Assembly (NCBI GenBank): GCA_947458895.1
Contig: CANHBY010000004.1
Location: forward strand, 1 to 13,733
DNA: 13,733 bases
From: Burkholderiales bacterium
GTDB lineage: Bacteria; Pseudomonadota; Gammaproteobacteria; Burkholderiales; Burkholderiaceae_C
Direction of reading: 5' to 3'
The position numbers were made by a program, and so were the translations under genes. The notes beneath the pieces were generated by a model. It was not told the DNA's origin and searched no databases. It saw only the letters and a list, made by a program, of their open reading frames with translations. This document shows, piece after piece, positions 7,489-13,705 of the stretch (position 1 is its first letter; each line of letters starts with the position of its first letter).

Positions 7489-8744
7489 TGGCCCCCCAGC
7501 CCGTTGAGTTTGTTGGTGCCGCGCTGTTCGCCATTGCGGTTGCGCACACCTTTCTCACCAAGCATTTCGAACGACTTGCCCACCTTCAGCCAGCCCACGC
7601 GGGCATTTGGCATCTGTTGGGTGAGGTGGAGGTTGTGTTCGGCTTTTGGGCCATGGTTTTTTTGGTGTTTTTTGCAGCCCACTCGGGTACCGCATCAGCG
7701 GTGTCTTATGTGGACAGTCTCAACTTCACCGAGCCGATGTTTGTTTTTGTGGTGATGGTGATTGCGGCCAGCAAACCAATTCTTGAGATGGCCAGCAACC
7801 TCACCATGGCGCTGGCCAGGTTGCTGCCCCTGCCCAAGGCCCTGGCGTTTTTCTTCGTGGCCTTGTTAGTGACGCCGCTGCTGGGGTCGTTTATCACTGA
7901 GCCTGCGGCCATGACCTTGGCCGCCCTCATGCTGCGCGAGCATATTTTCTCGAAGCCTTTGTCGACCAAGTTGAAGTACGTCACTCTGGGTGTGTTGTTC
8001 GTGAATGTGTCGATTGGCGGCACCATGACCTCCTATGCAGCACCTCCGGTTTTGATGGTGGCAGCCAAGTGGAACTGGGATTCGGCTTTCATGTTCGCCA
8101 CCTTTGGCTGGAAGGCCGCTGTGGCTGTGTTCACCAACGCGGCGCTTGCCGCGTGGGTTTTCCGAAAAGAGTTGTGCCAGCTCCCCGCGCCGCAAGCCAG
8201 CCTCAAGACCAATGCGCCCGTGGCTCTGATCTTGGTGCACCTCGCATTTTTGGTGGGAGTGGTGGTATTTGCCCATCATGCTGCGATTTTTATGGGGCTC
8301 TTTTTGTTCTTTTTGGGCGTTGCCCACGCCTACCAAAAGTATCAAGACCGTTTGATCCTGCGCGAGGGGTTGCTGGTTGCCTTTTTCCTCGCAGGCTTGG
8401 TCACCTTGGGTGGGCAGCAGGCCTGGTGGCACGAGGCGGTGCTCAAAGGCATGGATCCCACGGTGCTTTACGTTGGAGCCACCGCGCTGACGGCCATCAC
8501 CGATAACGCGGCCCTGACCTACCTGGGCTCTTTGGTGCCGGGCGTGACTGATGAGTTCAAGTACGCCTTGGTGGCAGGCGCAGTGACCGGCGGTGGGCTG
8601 ACGGTGATTGCCAACGCGCCTAATCCCGCCGGCTTCTCGATTTTGCGAGGCAGCTTTGACGAGGGCAGCATCAGCCCCCTGGGCTTGTTTTTGGCCGCTT
8701 TGTTGCCCACGGTGGTTGCGATTCTTGCGTTCCAGCTTCTTTGA
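7485..8744 (+). CDS. putative Na+/H+ antiporter, multi-pass inner-membrane protein
   Basis: The product, 418 or 419 residues, resembles the 'putative Na+/H+ antiporter' family (Pfam PF07399 type) within the ion-transporter superfamily. It is almost entirely hydrophobic, with roughly ten to twelve membrane segments. Helix-break motifs in both halves suggest a repeated fold: FITEPAAMTLAALML in the first half and TAITDNAALTYLGS followed by GGGLTVIANAPNPAGFSIL in the second. Polar residues within these (Glu in TEPA, Asp and Asn in TDNA, Asn in NAPN) are plausible ion ligands. The substrate cannot be settled from sequence; sodium or proton exchange is inferred from the family name. Two ATGs (7485, 7488) are possible; AGGAG spacing slightly favours 7488. 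The frame is open far upstream, but that part overlaps the divergent dehydratase gene and looks non-coding. lpxC starts 112 bases after the stop. Confidence 0.83.
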   Translation: MMAPQPVEFVGAALFAIAVAHTFLTKHFERLAHLQPAHAGIWHLLGEVEVVFGFWAMVFLVFFAAHSGTASAVSYVDSLNFTEPMFVFVVMVIAASKPILEMASNLTMALARLLPLPKALAFFFVALLVTPLLGSFITEPAAMTLAALMLREHIFSKPLSTKLKYVTLGVLFVNVSIGGTMTSYAAPPVLMVAAKWNWDSAFMFATFGWKAAVAVFTNAALAAWVFRKELCQLPAPQASLKTNAPVALILVHLAFLVGVVVFAHHAAIFMGLFLFFLGVAHAYQKYQDRLILREGLLVAFFLAGLVTLGGQQAWWHEAVLKGMDPTVLYVGATALTAITDNAALTYLGSLVPGVTDEFKYALVAGAVTGGGLTVIANAPNPAGFSILRGSFDEGSISPLGLFLAALLPTVVAILAFQLL

Positions 8745-8759
8745 GGGGCTAGGGCCCCT
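8744..8759 (+). other. short hairpin at the antiporter stop codon
   Basis: AGGGGC and GCCCCT form a 6-bp perfect stem with a TAGG loop starting at the last base of the antiporter stop codon. No T run follows, so it is not a classic intrinsic terminator; it may pause transcription or protect the mRNA end. Confidence 0.3.
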
Positions 8760-8856
8760 GGCGGAAGGTGTAAGCTGAGGAGCTTTTGTGATTTTGGCGC
8801 CAAGCAAATCGCAAAGGCTCCGAATACTCAGTGACTGAAACCCTCCACCCTTTTGC

Positions 8857-9792
8857 ATGATCGCCCAACGCACCCTCCAGAGCCTCACACGCGCCGTCGG
8901 CGTGGGGGTGCACGGCGGGCAGCGGGTTGAGTTGACCCTGCGGCCAGCGCCCGTCAATACAGGCATTGTGTTCCGTCGCATTGATCTGCCCCAGCCGGTT
9001 GAGATCCCCGTGAAAACCCATTCGGTGTGCGATACCCGAATGGCCACCAGTTTGTCACCCCATGGGGACCCTGGCGCTCCCAAGGTCAATACCGTCGAGC
9101 ACTTGCTCTCGGCTTGTGCAGGTCTGGGAATCGACAATCTCATGGTCGACATCACAGCCGAAGAGGTACCAATTCTCGACGGCTCTGCGGCCTCCTTCGT
9201 CTATTTACTTCAAAGCGCTGGCATTGTTTTGCAAGATGCCCCGAAGCAATTCATGCGCATGAAAAAGACCATCGAGGTGCGCGAGGGTGAGGGACGCAGC
9301 TTCAAGTGGGCGCGCTTGGAACCCTATGCGGGTTATACGCTGAGGTTCGAAATCGACTTTGATCATCCGGCCGTGAATCAGACGGGCCAGCAGGTTTGCT
9401 TTGACATGGCGGCGGGGCAATACAAACGCGAAATTGCCCGTGCACGCACCTTTGGCTTCACCAAAGACGTTGAGATGATGCGCGCGCGTGGCCTGGGCCT
9501 GGGGGGCAGCATGGACAACGCCATCGTGGTCGATGATTACAAGGTGCTCAATGCGGGCGGTTTGCGTTACGACGATGAATTTGTGAAACACAAAATCCTG
9601 GATGCCATCGGCGACCTCTATGTCGTGGGCCATCCGATCATCGGCGCCTACAGTGCTTTCAAATCGGGGCACGCGCTCAACAACAAGTTGCTGCGCGCCG
9701 TGCTGGCGGACCCTGACTCGTTCGAGATGGTCAGCTTCCAGGACGAACGCGAGGCCCCGCCTGGGCTGGGTGCTCTCGCGCCGGCTTGGTAG
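8857..9792 (+). CDS. lpxC: LpxC, UDP-3-O-acyl-N-acetylglucosamine deacetylase
   Basis: LpxC is the zinc hydrolase that commits UDP-3-acyl-GlcNAc to lipid A synthesis in the cytoplasm. The 311-residue product matches the family along its length, from [17 protein letters not shown] to [11 protein letters not shown]. Catalytic Glu81 and zinc-ligand His82 (TVEHLLSA) correspond to E. coli Glu78 and His79. His245 and Asp249 ([10 protein letters not shown]) correspond to His238 and Asp242, and His272 (SGHALNN) to His265. All key residues are intact. The ATG at 8857 gives the standard N-terminus but has no clear ribosome site. In many proteobacteria lpxC lies just after ftsZ; here an antiporter gene precedes it instead. 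A small membrane-protein gene starts nine bases after the stop, so the two are probably co-transcribed. Confidence 0.97.
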   Translation: MIAQRTLQSLTRAVGVGVHGGQRVELTLRPAPVNTGIVFRRIDLPQPVEIPVKTHSVCDTRMATSLSPHGDPGAPKVNTVEHLLSACAGLGIDNLMVDITAEEVPILDGSAASFVYLLQSAGIVLQDAPKQFMRMKKTIEVREGEGRSFKWARLEPYAGYTLRFEIDFDHPAVNQTGQQVCFDMAAGQYKREIARARTFGFTKDVEMMRARGLGLGGSMDNAIVVDDYKVLNAGGLRYDDEFVKHKILDAIGDLYVVGHPIIGAYSAFKSGHALNNKLLRAVLADPDSFEMVSFQDEREAPPGLGALAPAW

Positions 9793-9801
9793 GGGGCGGG
9801 T

Positions 9802-9984
9802 ATGGTATTGGTGCGTATCCTGCTTATCATGGCCTTTGGTTCTGGCTTGGTGTGCTACGCCCTCTTTATGTTGACCGGCCAGCTTCGTTGGAAGCAGCGC
9901 GCTTATCGCATGGTGTTGGGCACTTTGGCGCTGGTGGTGCTTTTTGGCTTGTTGCTCTGGGCTTCAATCTTGGCCGGCAGTTGA
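9802..9984 (+). CDS. small two-helix membrane protein of unknown function
   Basis: I do not recognise this 60-residue product. It has two hydrophobic segments, about 3-24 (VRILLIMAFGSGLVCYALFM) and 39-57 (LGTLALVVLFGLLLWASI), joined by a basic loop (RWKQRAYR, 29-36), which predicts an inner-membrane hairpin with the loop in the cytoplasm. It starts at an ATG nine bases after the lpxC stop, with a G-rich sequence (GGGGGCGGG) overlapping the lpxC end as ribosome site. The tight spacing, strand and coding-like composition make it a real gene rather than a chance frame. A link to lipopolysaccharide or envelope biology is inferred only from position. Confidence 0.7.
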   Translation: MVLVRILLIMAFGSGLVCYALFMLTGQLRWKQRAYRMVLGTLALVVLFGLLLWASILAGS

Positions 9985-10112
9985 GTGCTGACTTCCGCTG
10001 GCAACACCTGAGGAACGCTAAGGGGCAACTTGGCCTGGAGCGGCTGCCAGGCTCGGTAAATCTGCATGGAAAGGCTCGTCAAATGAGGGCGTTGCGGCTG
10101 AGGCTACCGTGC

Positions 10113-10135
10113 AAAAAAGCGCCCCCGAGAGGGCT
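10113..10135 (-). terminator. candidate intrinsic terminator for the nucleotidase transcript
   Basis: On the minus strand GCCCT and GGGGC (with one G-T pair) flank a CTCG loop and are followed, after GC, by six T. This is the usual order for a Rho-independent stop. It lies about 200 bases beyond the nucleotidase stop, which is far, so a long 3' tail must be assumed. Confidence 0.4.
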
Positions 10136-10158
10136 GAAAAGATTTTTCTGTGGACCAT

Positions 10159-10180
10159 TTGTACGACTGCTTGTACGACT
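10159..10180. repeat. tandem 10-base direct repeat, 12-base period
   Basis: TTGTACGACT occurs at 10159-10168 and again at 10171-10180, separated by GC. The GTAC centres are exactly 12 bp apart, about one helical turn, as expected for a protein binding adjacent sites on one DNA face. No gene start lies close by, so its role is unknown. Confidence 0.6.
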
Positions 10181-10332
10181 TCGCTCGCAAGGTGATTAAG
10201 GCCTTTGGGTGTGAAGCGAAGGGGGCATCACTCATCTCAAGGCACCAGGGTTGCTCACTATGCAAATCTCTTCGCATTGCAGCAATCCCCTGGCTGGGTG
10301 GGTCTTGGCTTTTGGTTTCTGGAAAGCTCGGC

Positions 10333-11226
10333 TCAGGGGTTGCTGACGCCGGCAGCCACGTGGCCAGCAGGCACATGGGCCGAGGCGTTTTCGATGTGCC
10401 CCGTTTGGTCATCAAAGAAGAAATCAGGTTCGAATTCGCGCAAAAATTCCCCCTTCGGCAAGCCGCCTAGGAACATGGCTTCGTCCACATCAATGTTCCA
10501 GCCCATCAGGGTTCGAATGGCGCGTTCATGGGCTGGTGCGCTGCGTGCCGTGACCAGGGCCGTGCGAACGCGCATACCCTCGGGGGCTTCGCGTTGGAGG
10601 CGCTGCAAGGCCTCCAGCAGGGGCTTGAAGGGGCCGGCCGCCAGTGGAATATCAGCCTGCTCGCTTTCGTGGGCCTGAAAGGCATCCAGCCCGCCGTTTT
10701 GGTACACCCGCTCGGCCTCGTCAGAAAACAAAACGGCATCACCGTCGAAGGCGATGCGCACTTCATTCGGGTGTGCGTCTGAGGCGCGTGCTGAATGGGG
10801 GTAGACCCGTGCAGCGGGCACGCCTGCAGCCAGTGCCGATCGCACGTCGGCCTCATTGGCCGACAAGAAAAGGTTGGCGTTGAGCGGCTGCAGGTAGCGC
10901 CACGGTGAGCGCCCCCGCGTGAACACCCCTCGCTTGATCGGCAATTGGTAATGTTGCGCCGAGCGAAAGACACGCATGCCAGAGACCGGATCATTGCGAG
11001 ACAAAATCACCACCTCGACCAGTGGGGTGGTGGCATTGAAGGCCAACAGTTTGGTCACCAGCGAAAACGCGACCCCCGGCTTGGCGGAGTCATCGACCCT
11101 CGCCAGTTGCATTTGCATGTAGGCGCGGTCGTCTGAGGTTTCGAAGAGGCGGTTTTCCTCTTCAAAGTCAAAGAGGGCGCGGGATGAAATGGCCACCACC
11201 AGTTGGCCAGCAAGAGTGATCGTCAT
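10333..11226 (-). CDS. cytosolic 5'-nucleotidase (HAD-like)
   Basis: The 297-residue product resembles the bacterial 5'-nucleotidase family (Pfam PF06189 type), cytoplasmic enzymes that dephosphorylate nucleoside 5'-monophosphates. Visible blocks are the N-terminal LVVAISSRALFDFEEEN (9-25), KPGVAFSLVTKLLAFN (49-64), the acidic motif FDGDAVLFSDEAERVYQ (160-176) with the paired aspartates Asp161 and Asp163, LVTARSAPAHERAIRTL (224-240), and GGLPKGEFL with FFFDDQTGHIE (254-279) near the end. These fit HAD-type catalysis, although the substrate range cannot be told. The ATG at 11226 has a plausible CAGGG ribosome site. The AAA+ ATPase gene ends 80 bases upstream on the same strand, so joint transcription is possible. 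Confidence 0.85.
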   Translation of the reverse strand: MTITLAGQLVVAISSRALFDFEEENRLFETSDDRAYMQMQLARVDDSAKPGVAFSLVTKLLAFNATTPLVEVVILSRNDPVSGMRVFRSAQHYQLPIKRGVFTRGRSPWRYLQPLNANLFLSANEADVRSALAAGVPAARVYPHSARASDAHPNEVRIAFDGDAVLFSDEAERVYQNGGLDAFQAHESEQADIPLAAGPFKPLLEALQRLQREAPEGMRVRTALVTARSAPAHERAIRTLMGWNIDVDEAMFLGGLPKGEFLREFEPDFFFDDQTGHIENASAHVPAGHVAAGVSNP

Positions 11227-11306
11227 CCCTGGATCTTACGGCCAAGAGATCAGGGGCCAGCGCAGCATCATCAACGGGGAATCAGCCTGCACGGCTTTCA
11301 TGGTTC

Positions 11307-12308
11307 TTACTGCACAAAGCCCATCATGGTTTTGCGCGAGTGTGCATCTGGGAGGTCGTCGCACAGAAGGTGATCTCGTTGTGCCAGTTTGGCGTTGCCA
11401 AAGGCCGTCATCCAGGCCCGGCGCATTTCGCGCGGGGCCATGTCGCTCATGCGCTCCAGCACCTCGCTGCGGGGCTCAAGCTCGAAGCGGTTGCCCCAGT
11501 CGTGGTTGGTGCGGATCGAGGTGTAGAGCTTGGTGGCAATCTGGCGGGCGGCCTCCCTGTCTGGCGGCTTCACCTCATACACATTCATGCGGTTCAGAAT
11601 GGGCTCAGGAATGCTGCGTGCATCGTTCGCCGTGGCCACCCAAATGACTTGGCTGGCGTCGATGGAGACCTCAGCATACTCATCCGTGAAGCTGGATGCG
11701 GTGTCGTGCTCCAGCAGGCTGTAGAGCGCGCCCAAGGGGTCATAGGCATGCTCACCCCCGGCCTTGTCGATTTCGTCCACGACCATCACCGGGTTGGCAT
11801 ATTGACCCTCCACGAGTGTGTCGAAGACCTTGCCGGGGCGCGCACCTTTCCATTGGCTGGAAGCGCCCGAGAGCACCCAGCCTGCCGTCATGGAACTCAT
11901 CGACATGAAACCCATGCCGGTCCCGAGCAGCACCGACAGGGCCCGTGCGAAATGTGTCTTGCCGATACCCGGTGGGCCCAGAAGCAGCAGGGGCGTGATT
12001 TCAAGTGCATCACGGCTGTCTTCGCACAGGGCCAGTTGGCGCCGAATGTCGTCGAGCACCTCGGAAAAATTAGGCAGGTCGTCGTAGAGATAATCCATCA
12101 CCGGGAGCCCGGAGGGCTTGACCTGGAACCTCTCTGGGCCTTTCTCGAGCATGCGCGCGTAGGTTGATCGAAGCCCCTCATGCTCTTTGGCGGGCAGCTT
12201 ATTCAGCTTGCGATCAACCTCATCCAAACGGTAAACAGGCCGCATTCGTGCGATCGGAATGCTGTGAGGGCATGGGGTCAAGGTGACCAGTTCATTGGAA
12301 ATGCTCAT
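11307..12308 (-). CDS. Lon-like AAA+ ATPase without protease domain
   Basis: The 333-residue product is a stand-alone AAA+ ATPase whose core resembles that of Lon. Motifs in order are Walker A GPPGIGKT (111-118), a pore-loop-like region with SQWKGARPG (151-159), Walker B VMVVDEIDK (174-182), sensor 1 in VIWVATAND with Asn228, and an arginine finger in EPILNRMNVYEV (Arg240). A sensor-2-like arginine follows in APREMRRAW (291-299). There is no Lon N-terminal substrate domain and no Ser-Lys protease domain; instead about 100 residues of unassigned sequence precede the ATPase. It could be a remodelling ATPase for an unknown partner. The ATG at 12308 is fixed by GGAGGT four bases upstream; the longer frame from 12329 lacks support. 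The 5'-nucleotidase gene follows. Confidence 0.82.
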   Translation of the reverse strand: MSISNELVTLTPCPHSIPIARMRPVYRLDEVDRKLNKLPAKEHEGLRSTYARMLEKGPERFQVKPSGLPVMDYLYDDLPNFSEVLDDIRRQLALCEDSRDALEITPLLLLGPPGIGKTHFARALSVLLGTGMGFMSMSSMTAGWVLSGASSQWKGARPGKVFDTLVEGQYANPVMVVDEIDKAGGEHAYDPLGALYSLLEHDTASSFTDEYAEVSIDASQVIWVATANDARSIPEPILNRMNVYEVKPPDREAARQIATKLYTSIRTNHDWGNRFELEPRSEVLERMSDMAPREMRRAWMTAFGNAKLAQRDHLLCDDLPDAHSRKTMMGFVQ

Positions 12309-12312
12309 GAGA

Positions 12313-12318
12313 ACCTCC
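12313..12318 (-). promoter_or_regulatory. ribosome binding site of the AAA+ ATPase gene
   Basis: GGAGGT on the minus strand, four bases before the ATG at 12308. It decides this start over the upstream in-frame GTG at 12329. Confidence 0.75.
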
Positions 12319-12539
12319 AGAAGCGACACCCGCTCGAATCCATTTCATCAGGGTTTGATGTGGGTGAATTGCAGAAAAAGACCACGCTTTGTGCCTCTTT
12401 CCCTTGATTCAATGATGCGCTTGTCCCCTGGTTGTGCTGTGAATTTTTTCACGAACTGAGGGCTTTTGTGAGTGGCCGTAGCGCTCAGGGGCCCGATTCA
12501 GGGGGGGCGGTCGAGCCAGGCCGGGCCGATTTGATGGTC

Positions 12540-12562
12540 GGGGAGGCGTTTTTAGCCTCGCC
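12540..12562. other. hairpin downstream of the YoeB-type toxin gene
   Basis: GGGGAGGC and GCCTCGCC can pair over seven of eight positions around a GTTTTTA loop, starting ten bases beyond the toxin stop. No T run follows the stem in the toxin direction, so termination is doubtful. Confidence 0.25.
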
Positions 12563-12571
12563 GCCAACGCC

Positions 12572-12835
12572 TTACTCATGGTGTGTCCAAAGGCGAAGAA
12601 CACGCACAATTTTTTGTTCAGGAAAAACTTCGTACACCAGTCGATGCTGAATATTGATACGCCGCGAATACGCGCCGTTTAAATCACCGACCAATTTCTC
12701 AAGGGGTGGGGAGCGTTTAAATGGATCAAGGGCAATCAGGTCAAGCAATTCTTGCGCTCGAGCCTTGAGCCCGCCAGCGGCTAGTTTTTTGGCGTCTTTG
12801 AGGGCTTGATTTGCATAGAGTAGCTTCCAAGTCAC
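12572..12835 (-). CDS. YoeB/Txe-family toxin, ribosome-dependent mRNA interferase
   Basis: YoeB toxins bind the ribosome and cut mRNA in the A site; their antitoxin partner is YefM. The 87-residue product fits the family by length and by the block PLEKLVGDLNGAYSRRINIQ followed by HRLVYEV (44-70). Glu46 and Arg65 fall at the same numbers as the catalytic residues of E. coli YoeB. The C-terminus reads RLWTHHE, so His85 matches YoeB His83, but the neighbouring position, Tyr84 in YoeB, is His86 here. Activity may be altered. The start is a GTG at 12835 within the GTGA overlap with the antitoxin stop, typical of coupled translation in such pairs. No separate promoter is needed. Confidence 0.9.
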   Translation of the reverse strand: MTWKLLYANQALKDAKKLAAGGLKARAQELLDLIALDPFKRSPPLEKLVGDLNGAYSRRINIQHRLVYEVFPEQKIVRVLRLWTHHE

Positions 12836-13074
12836 CAGTCGAGCTCCGTTGAGCTGCTGGTGAGAGGTTCGGCCATGCCAGACTTAATGGACTCAGTCAT
12901 GCCAGGGATGGACAAAAGGTGCAATGTTTCCTGAATTGCGCTCCAGTCTTCGGAGGAGATGAGTACAGCATCGGCGCGTTTGCCGGTGATCAGGATGGGC
13001 TCGTGGCTTTGAGCGGTCTCGTCAATGAGGCGATAGAGGTTGGCGCGTGCCTCGGTGGCAGACAGTGTGTGCAT
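12832..13074 (-). CDS. YefM/Phd-family antitoxin
   Basis: The 80-residue product is the DNA-binding antitoxin partner of the downstream toxin. The N-terminal half, HTLSATEARANLYRLIDE followed by ILITGKRADAVLISSEDW (27-44), is the standard Phd/YefM fold that dimerises and binds the operator; the C-terminal half (ETLHLLSIPGMTESIKSGM, 49-67) is the usual flexible toxin-wrapping tail. It is first in the operon, with its stop overlapping the toxin start by four bases. The ATG at 13074 has GGAG seven bases upstream. Auto-repression by the antitoxin-toxin complex is expected from the family and fits the candidate operator just upstream. Confidence 0.92.
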   Translation of the reverse strand: MHTLSATEARANLYRLIDETAQSHEPILITGKRADAVLISSEDWSAIQETLHLLSIPGMTESIKSGMAEPLTSSSTELDW

Positions 13075-13097
13075 GGCATGGCTCCAAAAGCTGATAA

Positions 13098-13126
13098 AGC
13101 GTACGTCAAGACGTACTTGCAGTCAA
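13098..13126 (-). promoter_or_regulatory. candidate promoter and YefM-type operator of the antitoxin-toxin operon
   Basis: On the minus strand TTGACT (13126-13121) and TACGCT (13103-13098) are 17 bases apart, fitting -35 and -10 boxes, the latter weakly. Inside lies a perfect inverted repeat GTACGTC-AA-GACGTAC (13101-13116), which also reads as two GTAC cores 12 bp centre to centre. The E. coli yefM operator has two palindromes with TGTACA cores at that spacing, so a repressor site overlapping the promoter is likely. Confidence 0.55.
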
Positions 13127-13218
13127 GATGCAGCCTTGTCCAACGTGATGTGAGCCTGAGCGGGGCCCCTATTTCCAGCCAAGAATAAGTCTGAAGCGAA
13201 GATTCTGTGTCGAATTGA

Positions 13219-13297
13219 CGGGGGTTTGATCATGGGGTTTATATTTAAGACTTGACCCCCGGCGGCTAAGCGAACAGTACGGAGACTTGACTCCCCG
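13219..13297. repeat. direct and inverted repeat cluster, possible decayed mobile-element remnant
   Basis: AGACTTGAC followed by CCCCG occurs at 13248-13261 and, with one inserted T, at 13283-13297, 35 bases apart. The first copy also forms an inverted repeat with CGGGGGT at 13219-13225 (partner ACCCCCG at 13255-13261), enclosing an AT-rich stretch with TTTATATTTAAG. No transposase frame is present. It could be a REP or MITE-like remnant; origin is unproven. Confidence 0.35.
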
Positions 13298-13361
13298 TGC
13301 AATGCGAATCAAAGGTTCTTGTGGATGGCTGGTGGCGCTGGGCGTCTCCCAAGAAGCCACC

Positions 13362-13395
13362 TATAACCAACTTGCCAAAATAAACCAGCTAGGTT
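13362..13395 (+). promoter_or_regulatory. candidate -10 box and MqsA-type operator of mqsRA
   Basis: TATAAC at 13362-13367 is a good -10 hexamer, though its -35 partner is poor. The inverted repeat AACC-AGCTA-GGTT at 13383-13395 has the same half-sites and 5-base spacing as the E. coli MqsA operator (AACC-TTTTA-GGTT). It ends 11 bases before the mqsR ATG. An extra AACC half-site at 13365-13368 overlaps the -10 box. Binding by MqsA at this place would block transcription. Confidence 0.55.
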
Positions 13396-13406
13396 ACCTT
13401 GCGGCC

Positions 13407-13703
13407 ATGGAGAAAATAACGGCGCATTGCAAGCTGGCCGTCGTGAAAGCCTTCATTGACGCAGGCAAGGTGCGTGCGACACGTTCAGCCAGGCTTGGAG
13501 CCACCGCATTGGGGTTTGATCTCTCCGACATGCTGGCGGTGGTGATGGCACTCACGCCAGCAGACTTTTATAAAAGTATGACCACCCATGCGGATTACAC
13601 GATTTGGCAGGATGTGTACCGCCCCAGCACGCCGGCTGGCGACGTGTCCCTGAAGTTGACGGTCATTGATGACGTGCTGATCGTGTCTTTCAAGGAGCTA
13701 TAA
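13407..13703 (+). CDS. mqsR: MqsR, mRNA interferase toxin of the MqsRA system
   Basis: MqsR is a RelE-fold ribonuclease that cuts free mRNA mainly at GCU or GCA sites. The 98-residue product has exactly the length of E. coli MqsR and aligns without gaps: AGKVRATRSARL (19-30), DFYKSMTT (53-60), TIWQDVYRP (65-73) and LIVSFKEL at the end. Of the proposed active-site residues of E. coli MqsR, Lys56 and Gln68 are kept at the same numbers, but Tyr81 is replaced by Ser81 (GDVSLKL where E. coli has GQVYLKL). The ATG at 13407 gives the family N-terminus MEK, with only a weak ribosome site. The toxin comes before its antitoxin, the unusual order known for this system. AAGGAG inside its last codons serves mqsA. 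Confidence 0.95.
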   Translation: MEKITAHCKLAVVKAFIDAGKVRATRSARLGATALGFDLSDMLAVVMALTPADFYKSMTTHADYTIWQDVYRPSTPAGDVSLKLTVIDDVLIVSFKEL

Positions 13704-13705
13704 CC

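Larger units (their letters stand above)
9985..10332. other. gene-free gap between converging genes
   Basis: No credible coding region lies in these 348 bases, which separate the end of the small membrane gene from the end of the 5'-nucleotidase gene on the other strand. It contains an inverted repeat GCCTGG/CCAGGC (10033-10038 and 10047-10052) that may close the lpxC transcript, a likely minus-strand terminator near 10113-10135, and a tandem 10-base repeat at 10159-10180. A minus-strand frame crossing from 10415 to 10104 is out of frame with the nucleotidase and looks non-coding. No tRNA-like cloverleaf was noticed. Confidence 0.6.
13075..13406. other. 332-base region between the two divergent toxin-antitoxin modules
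   Basis: No gene is supported here. From left to right it holds the yefM promoter and operator (13098-13126), about 90 bases with nothing recognisable, an inverted and direct repeat cluster (13219-13297), then the mqsR promoter and operator (13362-13395). The mqsR frame is open back to 13287, but that extension starts at a TTG, has no ribosome site and is longer than known MqsR proteins. Confidence 0.6.

Noticed and set aside
7866..9155. 429-codon minus-strand frame opposite the antiporter and lpxC
   Set aside because: It covers the ends of two clear plus-strand genes and the gap between them, with composition typical of an antisense shadow.
10104..10415. minus-strand frame of 103 codons overlapping the 3' end of the nucleotidase gene
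   Set aside because: Out of frame with the nucleotidase, no ribosome site, and it reads through the candidate terminator and the tandem repeat.
11340..12167. 275-codon plus-strand frame opposite the AAA+ ATPase
   Set aside because: Entirely inside a gene with intact Walker motifs on the other strand; no ribosome site or recognisable motif.
13287..13406. 40-codon N-terminal extension of mqsR from a TTG
   Set aside because: MqsR homologues begin at the MEK methionine at 13407; the extension would read through the candidate promoter and operator.
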